Shown here one piece after another: positions 1-6,691 of a stretch of DNA of 12,823 nt. The stretch covers positions 1-12,823 of the forward strand of contig CAIPBN010000359.1 in assembly GCA_903863315.1 (NCBI GenBank), read 5' to 3'. Numbering within the stretch: the stretch's first letter is position 1; each line of letters starts with the position of its first letter. Below the pieces are notes generated by a model, which did not search any database, was not told where the DNA came from, and saw nothing but the letters and a program-made list of their open reading frames with translations. The stretch is from an uncultured Verrucomicrobiota bacterium (GTDB lineage: Bacteria > Verrucomicrobiota > Verrucomicrobiia > Limisphaerales > SXTU01). Position numbers and translations under genes: made by a program.

Positions 1-237
1 CACAAGTTGAACAACGTGTTCGGCCAGCCAGGCAAGCCCGCGCTGATGACGGGTGCGCAGCTTGCGCTGCGGCAGATTGACGACACGCACAAGAACCCGA
101 AGGCGAAGTGCCCGTTCGTCCCGCAACGCGAGATGGTGAAGAAGCTCTGGGGCACCGACGCCGATCCATTGGCGAACAAAGGCCAGTGGGAGAAGCAGCT
201 CGCACGGGTGAGCAAGCAGGCGCAGTTCCGGCACTGA
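1..237 (+). CDS. 3' end of an unidentified protein (partial)
   Basis: The reading frame is open from the first base and closes with TGA at 235-237, leaving the last 78 residues of a protein that starts outside the window. Codon use is G/C-ending, like the neighbours. The fragment is hydrophilic and basic, with several Lys-rich stretches, one Cys (in AKCPF) and no membrane segment or recognisable catalytic motif. It ends in ...QAQFRH. I do not recognise the family and assign no function. An internal TTG at position 7 could be called as a start by a gene finder, but the frame continues upstream to the window edge, so this is most likely a truncated view. It is followed by a 194-base gap and then the DUF2339 gene on the same strand. 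Confidence 0.6.
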   Translation, partial: HKLNNVFGQPGKPALMTGAQLALRQIDDTHKNPKAKCPFVPQREMVKKLWGTDADPLANKGQWEKQLARVSKQAQFRH

Positions 238-239
238 AG

Positions 240-254
240 GAGGCGGCTCGCCTC
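240..254. terminator. Small hairpin just after the first stop codon, possible weak terminator
   Basis: GAGGCG (240-245), loop GCT, CGCCTC (249-254) form a perfect 6-bp GC-rich stem two bases after the TGA of the first gene. No T-tract follows, so it does not look like a canonical intrinsic terminator. Position and GC content are the only support. The rest of the gap (255-421) shows no gene or clear promoter. Confidence 0.25.
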
Positions 255-421
255 GGATCCAACTCTCCGCTCGCCAAGCTCCGGTGGTGACGCGACATTT
301 CATCACCAGCCCGCCCCGATGCCTGCGCCAAAAAAAGCGATTACCCGTGCCGCTCAAGCCCGGGTCAACCTGCGCTCCGTGAACACCGATTGCCAACCAC
401 ACACGCCGCCGCACGCGGCAT

Positions 422-427
422 GGAGAA
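422..427 (+). promoter_or_regulatory. Shine-Dalgarno sequence deciding the DUF2339 start
   Basis: GGAGAA lies 4 nt upstream of the ATG at 432. The frame could also open at a TTG (390) or an ATG (420), but neither has a comparable site. The ATG at 432 also begins the hydrophobic N-terminal helix directly, so 432 is preferred. Confidence 0.6.
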
Positions 428-431
428 TCGC

Positions 432-3400
432 ATGAGCTTCATCATCTTTTGCCTCATCGTTGCCGTCGTCTGGCTGTTCATCCGGACGACCAGGCTCTAC
501 GAAGCCAACGCCGACTTGGAGCACCGGCATGATCAACTTGCCCGGAGTCTCCGAGAAATTCAGGCCGCGCAGATGGCAGCGGCGCGGGCAGACAAAAACA
601 CCCCGCCACCCTCGCCGGCTCCAGTGGTCGCAGCAGTAGAACCTGCGCCGGTGCCCATCGTCCTGCCTCCCCCCGTGACGGAACCGGTGCTGGCCACGAC
701 ACCCCTTGAACTGCCAGCACTGACGCCATCCATCGCACTTGAACCCACACCGATTCCGCCGGTCCCATTGGAGCCGGTCGTGGAAGTTCCGCCGGCACCC
801 GCATCCGTGGTGACGCCTCCTCCCCTGCCACCGCTTCCGTCGCCAGCGCCAGCCGTTCCCGCTTACCTGCGGGCTGATGACTCTGCAGTGAAGGCAGGGC
901 CGCCCGCGCCTTTGTCATCCTTGCCGCCGGTGTCCGTTCCCGCCGCCCCACCGGAGCCGTCGCAGTCCTTCGAGCTGCGGCTGGGCACTTACTGGTTCGT
1001 GCGCGTGGGCGTGGTGATTCTGCTCACGGGTTTTGTCTTCCTCGCGAACCTGGCTTACCGACAAATCGTCCCCCAGCTCGGCGCAGCGGGCAAAGTCGCG
1101 TTGCTCTACGTCGCCAGTGCGGCATTGCTCGGTGCAGGCGCGTGGCTCCAGCGGAAGCAGGCGAAGGAGTCGCTGCAAAACTTCGCGCACGTGCTCCTCG
1201 CGGGCGGATTGGGCGCGGTCTATTTCACCACCTACGCGGCGCACCACTACGAGCCGCTGCGCGTCATCGGCAGCGCGGGGCTCGACGGCGTGCTGCTACT
1301 GGGCTGGGCCGGCTTCATCGTGTGGCTCGCCGACCGTAAGAAATCCGAGACCCTCGCGCTGTTCGCGTTGGGATTGGGGTTTTACACGGCGGTCGTGACG
1401 CGGGTCGGCACGTTCACGTTGGCGTCGAACCTCGTGCTCACCCTCGCCACGGTGTTTTTCCTCGTCCGGAACCGCTGGGCGCACCTGACGCTCGCGGGCC
1501 TCGTGGCGTCCTACGGCGGCTTCGCGTTCTGGCGCTTCTTTCATGAGGGCCAATGGCTGCTCGGCGCGCCGCGCGAACATCTCGGACTCGCGCTCGCCTT
1601 CCTCGCCGGCTACTGGCTGTGTTTCACGGCGGCAACCTTCCTCGCCGAGGGAGACATCCTCGCGGACAAGCGCCGCGCCGCGTTTCTCAGCGCGAACAAC
1701 GGCGCGTTCTTCGCGCTCGCCGTGCTTTCGATGGCGACCCACCGGGGCGGAAAGCTGTGGCTGTTCTGCGCCGGGTTCGGCGCGGTGCTGCTGGGCCTCG
1801 CGGCGCTCGCCCGGCTGCGCCTGCCGCTGGAGCCGTCCGTGCGCGCCGCGTATGTCACGCAAGGGCTGCTGCTGCTCACGCTCGGGCTCATCCTCAAGTT
1901 CACCGGCCATCAACTCGCCGTTCTACTCGCGGCGGAGAGCGTCGTGTTGCTCACGCTCGGGCTGCGCCAGCCCAGCCGACTGCTGCGCGCAGGCGCGTTC
2001 GTCTCGGCAGCGCTGGCGGCGGGCTGGCTGGTGCTGACCGACCGCGCGGGGCAATCGCCCGTCTTGGGCCTCGGCGTGACCGCGCTGCTGCTCTTCAACG
2101 CCTGGTGGATGGGCCGGCACGAAGACCCGGCGGACGCCGCGTTGCTCCGCGCTCGCACGGCGGTCTTCACCATGTTTGCGCTCATTGCGGGCGGGGCGAG
2201 CATCGTGCTGCACGCGGCGACCCCGTGGATTCCCGTGTGGCTCGCGGGCGCGGCATTGCTGCTCACCGTGTCCGTCCATTGGTTGCGCACACGCGAGCTG
2301 ACACTTTTCGGACAAGGCTACTTGTTGCTCGCACACGGTTACTGGCTGTTCGGCAACGGTGGCTGTGCGGAACTGCCCGCGTGGCGGCCGACGTTGCTGC
2401 TTGCCGCCACGCTGGTCGTCTTGCACTGGTGGACGAGGCAAAGCGTGGTCGGCGACCGCAAGGTCGCAGGGACTTTCGAGGCGGGCTGCGCGGTCGCGGT
2501 CGTCGCGTTGCTCTACTCGTGGCTGCACGCCCATTGCACGGAGCCACAATGGCTCATGGCCTCCAGCGGACTGGCACTGGGTGTGAGCGGCTACGGCGCG
2601 GCCACCCGGGCGTGGCGGCTGGCGGCCACGGGCCAGGTCTTTACCGCCGTTGCGTTTGTCAATTTCGTGGGCCATCTGAGCGAATGGCGCGGTGATGACT
2701 GGGCCGTCGCGCTCGCGCCCATCGCCATGATTGGCCTGACGGCAGCCGTGGCGGCGTGGTTTGCCCGAAACCGGCAACTGACCGACAACGTGCGAACGAC
2801 GTTGTCGGTGGCCGTGCCGGTGTATTTCTGGGCCGCGTTCGCGATGATTGTGGCGATGGTCTTCCGCTACGTGCCGATGGAAAACCGACCTTGGACTTTC
2901 GCCTTGTTCGGCGGCGCGCTGTTCGCCGTTGCCGGCGGCGGGCGGCTTGCCCAGCCGCTGCTCGCCAGCGCGCTCGCACTCGGCCTTGGCCTGCTGACAC
3001 TGCTCTCACCGAACGTGACCAGCGACCAGCTGTTCACCGTGCCAAACCTGTTCGCCGTGCTGCTGCCGCTCGCCCTGCAACAAGTCGCCCGCCGCGCACC
3101 GGCGCGGTTCCCCGTGCCGGCAAACGCGCACGCGGCGGTGGTGCTGGTGGCCGGTGGCTCCCTTTGGCTGCACCTCACGCGCTGGCTCCTGCCGGAGCGC
3201 GACGGGCATTTCTTCACCCTCGCGTGGTCGCTGCTCGGGCCGGTGTTCTTCGCCGTGGGACTGTGGCTGCGCGAGCGGACCTACTTCGCGCTCGGACTGG
3301 GCTGCCTCGCGGTGGCGCTGGCCCGCGTGGCCCTCCGCGACGCTTGGCAGCCGGAGCTGTTCGCGCTGAACGTGCTGCCGATGCTCGCCGTGTTCGCGCT

Positions 3401-3785
3401 GCAACGCGCGGCTCGCCGGCATCCCGAGGGCACCGCTTTGCCCGAGGGCGCGCACACGGCGGCGATTTTCGCCAGCGGCCTGACGCTGTGGCTATTCCTG
3501 TCCCGCTGGGTCGTGCAGGCAGCGGGTGGAAAGTTCTTCCTCACGGTGAGCTGGGCGGGGCTGGCGCTGACGGTGTTCGCGGTGGGCTTCGCGCTGCGGG
3601 AGCGCATGTATCGGTGGCTAGCGCTGGCGGTGCTGGCAGGCGCGCTGGGCCGCGTGGTGTTCCTGGATGTGTGGCAGCTTGCGCTGGTGTATCGCGTGCT
3701 GAGCTTCATGGCGCTGGGCATCGCGCTCATCGTGCTGGGCTACGTTTACAACCGCTGGCAGGACAAGATCCGCGAGTGGCTGTGA
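432..3785 (+). CDS. DUF2339 family giant polytopic membrane protein
   Basis: This 1117-residue integral membrane protein of unknown function resembles the DUF2339 family. Residues 1-17 form an N-terminal hydrophobic helix, 18-55 a charged probable coiled coil, and 57-175 a long Pro/Ala/Val-rich linker. From about residue 179 the family-like opening appears (SFELRLGTYWFVRVGVVILL), followed by more than 20 predicted hydrophobic helices to the C-terminus, which ends in a YNRWQDK-type tail typical of the family. The C-terminal third is internally repetitive. A block starting at ARRAP (886) recurs at ARRHP (994), sharing LWLxLxRW, GxFF, FAVGxxLRERxY and DxWQ; a weaker earlier copy lies around 800-885. 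The start at 432 is chosen for its SD and because it abuts the first helix. The protein acts in the cytoplasmic membrane. A role in envelope or polysaccharide handling is sometimes suggested for such proteins but is unproven. The family call is strong, the function unknown. Confidence 0.88.
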   Translation: MSFIIFCLIVAVVWLFIRTTRLYEANADLEHRHDQLARSLREIQAAQMAAARADKNTPPPSPAPVVAAVEPAPVPIVLPPPVTEPVLATTPLELPALTPSIALEPTPIPPVPLEPVVEVPPAPASVVTPPPLPPLPSPAPAVPAYLRADDSAVKAGPPAPLSSLPPVSVPAAPPEPSQSFELRLGTYWFVRVGVVILLTGFVFLANLAYRQIVPQLGAAGKVALLYVASAALLGAGAWLQRKQAKESLQNFAHVLLAGGLGAVYFTTYAAHHYEPLRVIGSAGLDGVLLLGWAGFIVWLADRKKSETLALFALGLGFYTAVVTRVGTFTLASNLVLTLATVFFLVRNRWAHLTLAGLVASYGGFAFWRFFHEGQWLLGAPREHLGLALAFLAGYWLCFTAATFLAEGDILADKRRAAFLSANNGAFFALAVLSMATHRGGKLWLFCAGFGAVLLGLAALARLRLPLEPSVRAAYVTQGLLLLTLGLILKFTGHQLAVLLAAESVVLLTLGLRQPSRLLRAGAFVSAALAAGWLVLTDRAGQSPVLGLGVTALLLFNAWWMGRHEDPADAALLRARTAVFTMFALIAGGASIVLHAATPWIPVWLAGAALLLTVSVHWLRTRELTLFGQGYLLLAHGYWLFGNGGCAELPAWRPTLLLAATLVVLHWWTRQSVVGDRKVAGTFEAGCAVAVVALLYSWLHAHCTEPQWLMASSGLALGVSGYGAATRAWRLAATGQVFTAVAFVNFVGHLSEWRGDDWAVALAPIAMIGLTAAVAAWFARNRQLTDNVRTTLSVAVPVYFWAAFAMIVAMVFRYVPMENRPWTFALFGGALFAVAGGGRLAQPLLASALALGLGLLTLLSPNVTSDQLFTVPNLFAVLLPLALQQVARRAPARFPVPANAHAAVVLVAGGSLWLHLTRWLLPERDGHFFTLAWSLLGPVFFAVGLWLRERTYFALGLGCLAVALARVALRDAWQPELFALNVLPMLAVFALQRAARRHPEGTALPEGAHTAAIFASGLTLWLFLSRWVVQAAGGKFFLTVSWAGLALTVFAVGFALRERMYRWLALAVLAGALGRVVFLDVWQLALVYRVLSFMALGIALIVLGYVYNRWQDKIREWL

Positions 3786-3940
3786 GCGGAGGCGGGGGCG
3801 GGTGATGCTTCCGGTGGCAACACCCAGCGCGCCCAGGCCGGAAAGTTTGTTGCTGAACCCGCCACCGTTTGGTCGTAGCGTGTCGCGCACCGAAGGCAGA
3901 CCTTGCCAGGCCGGCGGGCGCGGGCTTTCGGGGCAATCGA

Positions 3941-4606
3941 ATGAAAGCCAGATTCTTCCCGATCCTGTGCGGCGCAGTTTTGCTGCTGGGCCAGCAGGAT
4001 GGCGCGGCCCAGACAGGCGGCACGGTTGAGGGCACTGTGAAGCTGCCTCCCCCGCCGCCCGCCGCGCGCCTCAACCCGCGTTATCAGGCGCAGGCGGGCG
4101 CGTTCCTGCCACCCGAGCCGCCCACGGCGGTGGTGTTCCTCGAAGGCGCGCCTCCGCCAGCCGCCGAGCCCAAGGCGACCAACACCGTCCGGATGCTCCA
4201 GCAGGGCATGCAGTTCAGCCCGGGATTGATGCCCGTCCGCACCGGCACCCGCGTTGAGTTTCCCAATCTGGACGGCTTTTATCACAACGTTTTCTCCTAT
4301 TCCAAGGCACGGCGCTTCGATCTCGGCCGCTATCTGAAGGATGAGAAGCCGCCGGCGGTGACCTTCGAGCAGGCCGGGATCGTGAAGCTCTACTGTGAAA
4401 TCCACGAGCACATGCGCGGAACGATCGTGGTGCTGGACACGCCCTATTTTACGAAGACCGACACCAACGGCGCTTACCGCATCACCGGCCTGCCCGCCGG
4501 GCAGTTCAAGCTCAAGGCATGGATCGACGAGAAGCTGGTCCGCGAGCAGACTGTCGAGCTGAAGCCGGGCGAAACCACCCGCGTCAACTTCCCCGGTTCG
4601 CCGTGA
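3941..4606 (+). CDS. Secreted amicyanin-like cupredoxin with C-terminal regulatory-like beta domain
   Basis: This 221-residue exported protein begins with a signal peptide (basic MKAR, hydrophobic core 5-17, probable cleavage near GAA at 21-23). Residues 28-110 include a Pro-rich segment and the first beta strands. A type 1 copper site is visible: H115 in FYHNVFS, then C152, H155 and M158 in CEIHEHM, the C-x2-H-x2-M spacing of amicyanin. Residues 166-217 (DTNGAYRITGLPAG...) match a carboxypeptidase-regulatory-like beta sandwich. Similar proteins are often annotated as methylamine utilisation or plastocyanin-like. The likely role is copper binding or one-electron transfer in the periplasm, or copper/redox sensing; partners are unknown. 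An in-frame GTG at 3869 would add 24 residues ahead of the signal peptide, so the ATG at 3941 is preferred. The adenylate cyclase gene starts 104 nt downstream. No mau genes are present in the window, so a methylamine role is not supported. Confidence 0.82.
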   Translation: MKARFFPILCGAVLLLGQQDGAAQTGGTVEGTVKLPPPPPAARLNPRYQAQAGAFLPPEPPTAVVFLEGAPPPAAEPKATNTVRMLQQGMQFSPGLMPVRTGTRVEFPNLDGFYHNVFSYSKARRFDLGRYLKDEKPPAVTFEQAGIVKLYCEIHEHMRGTIVVLDTPYFTKTDTNGAYRITGLPAGQFKLKAWIDEKLVREQTVELKPGETTRVNFPGSP

Positions 4607-4710
4607 GCCGGACCACGAATAGACACTGATGAAGCGCACACCCCAGCACGGTCAGTTCCCGCCACGCGTCGGTCAGCCCAGCGCAGCCGCCTAGAGGACG
4701 AGCCCCGCCC

Positions 4711-6678
4711 ATGCCGCGCCTCAGCTTCCGCTTCAAACTGCTCTTCGCGATGATGCTCGTCGTGGGCGCGGTGTCAGGCGTGACGCTGTATCTCACCCAG
4801 AAGCGCGTGCAGGCCGCTTACGAAAAGGTGTTCAAGGACAAGCTGGAGGCCCAGATAACCTATGTCCCGCGCGAGCAGGAGCTGCGCATCGGCAACATCA
4901 AAGCGGAGTGTGAACGGCTGGCTAAATCCGTCCGCATCATCGCCGCCTTGCAGGAGGGCGATGCCCAGCAGCTCTACCGTGTGGGCCGCGATGAGCTGAA
5001 GATCATCCTGCGCACCGAGGAGGAGCTTTCCAACGGGGACACCACCCCGCCCGCCGCCACGCTGCCACCTCCGCCGGCACCGACATCGCCTGGGCCGGTG
5101 ATCGAGCTGAAGGCCAAGCAGGTGGACCGGCTGGCCGTCAAGATGACGGAGTCACCCAAGGGGGCGGAAAGGCTCGCGGCCAAAATGGCGGAGTCAGCCA
5201 AGAAGGGCAGCGGCAAACCCACCGTGCCGGCGCCGGCGAAGACCATGCCATATCTGGGATTTCTGGATGCCGAAGGAAAGGTTGTTCCCATCCCGGAAAG
5301 CGCCCGCCAGCTCCTGCCGGATCGGCAGCGTTTTCACGAACGCCTCGTGCGGTTCGGCTCCTTGGTGGCCAAGCTGGAGTCCCAGCAGGTGGGTTATCTG
5401 GACCTGGGATCGGATCGCCTCACCGAAGTGATTGTCACGCCCGTGCGGGATGCGGGCCAGACGGTCGGGGCCATGGTGTATGGCATCCAGTTCTTCGACA
5501 TCGCCTCCGCCGTGACCGAGCGGGTCATCAGCGACGTGAGTGACATCGAAAGCGGCACATGGGTGGAGGGCAGGCTCTACACCCGCACCATTCCGCCGGA
5601 GATTCGGGACACCCTTTCAGCGAAACTTTCGGAGGAGATTCGCCAGCATCCCGAACCGCGGGAGGATTTCATCATCCAGTTGCATGACATCCCGCATCGC
5701 ATCTTTTACACGGCGTTGAACGAAGGTTCGCTGCTGCCGGTGGCCTACAAGGTGGGCTTGTATTCCTGGGAGGCCGCGCTCAAGGCGCAGGCCGAGCTGC
5801 GCGCGCAAATCCTGGTGCTCAGCGGCGGCGCGCTCGTCGGCGCGTTGCTGGTCAGCCTGCTGCTCGCCCACGGCCTGTCCGTGCCCGTGCGTGAGCTGGT
5901 CGGCGGCACGGAGCAGATCAGCCGGGGCAACTTCGCCGTGCAGGTGCCGGTCCGGAGCCGGGACGACCTTGGCCAGTTGGCACAGTCCTTCAACGAGATG
6001 GCCGCCGGCCTCGCCCTCAAGGACAAGTATCACAGCATCCTGCACACCATCGCCGACAAGGACGTGGCGCAGCAGCTTCTGGACGGCAAGATCGCGCTGG
6101 GCGGCGAGCTGCGCGAGGCCACGGTGATGTTCTGTGACATCCGTGGCTTCACCGCGCTGACGCAGAACATGAACCCGACCGAGGTCATTGCCCTGCTCAA
6201 CGAGCACATGACGGCGCTCACCCGGGTGGTCACGGCGCACAATGGGGTCGTGGACAAGTTCATCGGCGACTCGGTCATGGCCATCTTCGGCGCGCCGAAG
6301 AGCTACGGGGACGACACGCTCAACGCCGTCCGTTGCGCCGAGGAAATGCTCGCGGTGCGGGCCCGGCTCAACCAGACCTCGCGCTACCAGCTTCAGGTGG
6401 GCATCGGCCTGGCCACCGGTCGAGTGCTGGCGGGCAACATGGGCTCCGCCGACCGCTCCAATTACACGGTGCTGGGCGAGCGGGTGAACTTGGCGGCTCG
6501 CCTGTGCAGCGTCGCCGCGCGCGGGGAGATCGTGCTGGGGGCCAGCACGCGGGAGCAGCTTGGCGACCGGATAGCGGTGACGGAGATGGACCCCATGCAG
6601 CTCAAGGGCTTCAAGGACCACATCGTCGCTTTCAAGCTGGTGGCGGTTCACGCCAGCCCGGTGCCGCCGGCTGCCTGA
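4711..6678 (+). CDS. Membrane-bound class III adenylate cyclase with extracytoplasmic sensor and HAMP domain
   Basis: This 655-residue protein is predicted to convert ATP to cAMP in response to an extracytoplasmic signal. It has a first membrane helix at about 10-28, a sensor region at 30-365, a second helix at about 367-389, HAMP at about 387-440, and a class III catalytic domain at about 470-640. Metal ligands D476 (FCDIRGF) and D520 (KFIGDSVMAIFG) are present. So are the adenine-recognising pair K516/T586, the Lys/Thr pattern usual in class IIIb adenylate rather than guanylate cyclases, and the transition-state residues N593 and R597 (VNLAAR). The catalytic core therefore looks complete and active as a homodimer. 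The sensor does not match a family I can name confidently. It contains a Pro-rich insert (about 112-130) and a 14-residue tandem repeat (RLAxKMxES at 140-148 and 154-162). A purine-rich stretch (GAGGACGAG) lies just before the ATG. The gene converges on the DUF1501 gene, with 7 nt between the stops. Confidence 0.93.
   Translation: MPRLSFRFKLLFAMMLVVGAVSGVTLYLTQKRVQAAYEKVFKDKLEAQITYVPREQELRIGNIKAECERLAKSVRIIAALQEGDAQQLYRVGRDELKIILRTEEELSNGDTTPPAATLPPPPAPTSPGPVIELKAKQVDRLAVKMTESPKGAERLAAKMAESAKKGSGKPTVPAPAKTMPYLGFLDAEGKVVPIPESARQLLPDRQRFHERLVRFGSLVAKLESQQVGYLDLGSDRLTEVIVTPVRDAGQTVGAMVYGIQFFDIASAVTERVISDVSDIESGTWVEGRLYTRTIPPEIRDTLSAKLSEEIRQHPEPREDFIIQLHDIPHRIFYTALNEGSLLPVAYKVGLYSWEAALKAQAELRAQILVLSGGALVGALLVSLLLAHGLSVPVRELVGGTEQISRGNFAVQVPVRSRDDLGQLAQSFNEMAAGLALKDKYHSILHTIADKDVAQQLLDGKIALGGELREATVMFCDIRGFTALTQNMNPTEVIALLNEHMTALTRVVTAHNGVVDKFIGDSVMAIFGAPKSYGDDTLNAVRCAEEMLAVRARLNQTSRYQLQVGIGLATGRVLAGNMGSADRSNYTVLGERVNLAARLCSVAARGEIVLGASTREQLGDRIAVTEMDPMQLKGFKDHIVAFKLVAVHASPVPPAA
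5129..5202 (+). repeat. 42-nt tandem duplication within the cyclase sensor
   Basis: The 32 bases at 5129-5160 recur at 5171-5202 with about six mismatches and a 42-nt period. In protein this gives RLAVKMTES then RLAAKMAES, 14 residues apart, in a charged, probably flexible or helical stretch of the sensor region. The period is a multiple of three, so the frame is kept. Confidence 0.7.
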
Positions 6679-6691
6679 CCTGGGTTCAGGC
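6673..6691. terminator. Hairpin joining the stop codons of two convergent genes
   Basis: GCCTGA (6673-6678), a 7-base loop, then TCAGGC (6686-6691). Each arm contains the Ala-stop (GCC TGA) of one gene: the cyclase on plus and DUF1501 on minus. It could act as a short bidirectional terminator, but no T-tract follows on either side and the stem is only 6 bp. The palindrome may simply reflect both genes ending in Ala-TGA. Confidence 0.3.

Noticed and set aside
1553..2695. Long plus-strand open frame (380 codons) inside the DUF2339 gene
   Set aside because: Its translation is Arg/Ala-rich low-complexity with no hydrophobic core or motif. It is a high-GC shadow of the true frame.
2756..3805. Another long plus-strand frame (349 codons) overlapping the DUF2339 C-terminus
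   Set aside because: Arg/Gly/Ala-rich translation typical of a frame-shifted GC-rich gene. The DUF2339 frame has clear membrane helices and internal repeats.
3800..3850. Terminator-like structures after DUF2339 (GGTG-GCAA-CACC hairpin; TTCCGG...CCGGAA followed by AGTTTGTT)
   Set aside because: Stems are short (4 and 6 bp) or the loop is long, and the T-tract is interrupted; not strong enough to list as a terminator.
3855..3885. Possible promoter before the cupredoxin (GAACCC ... GTAGCG)
   Set aside because: Only a loose resemblance to sigma-70 or ECF elements. The phylum's promoter consensus is not established well enough to call it by eye.
3746..4639. Minus-strand frame antisense to the cupredoxin gene
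   Set aside because: The plus strand encodes a signal peptide and a complete type 1 copper site; the antisense product shows no domain.
5617..6651. Minus-strand 344-codon frame antisense to the cyclase
   Set aside because: The plus frame has all class III cyclase catalytic residues. The antisense translation is His/Arg/Val-rich without motifs.
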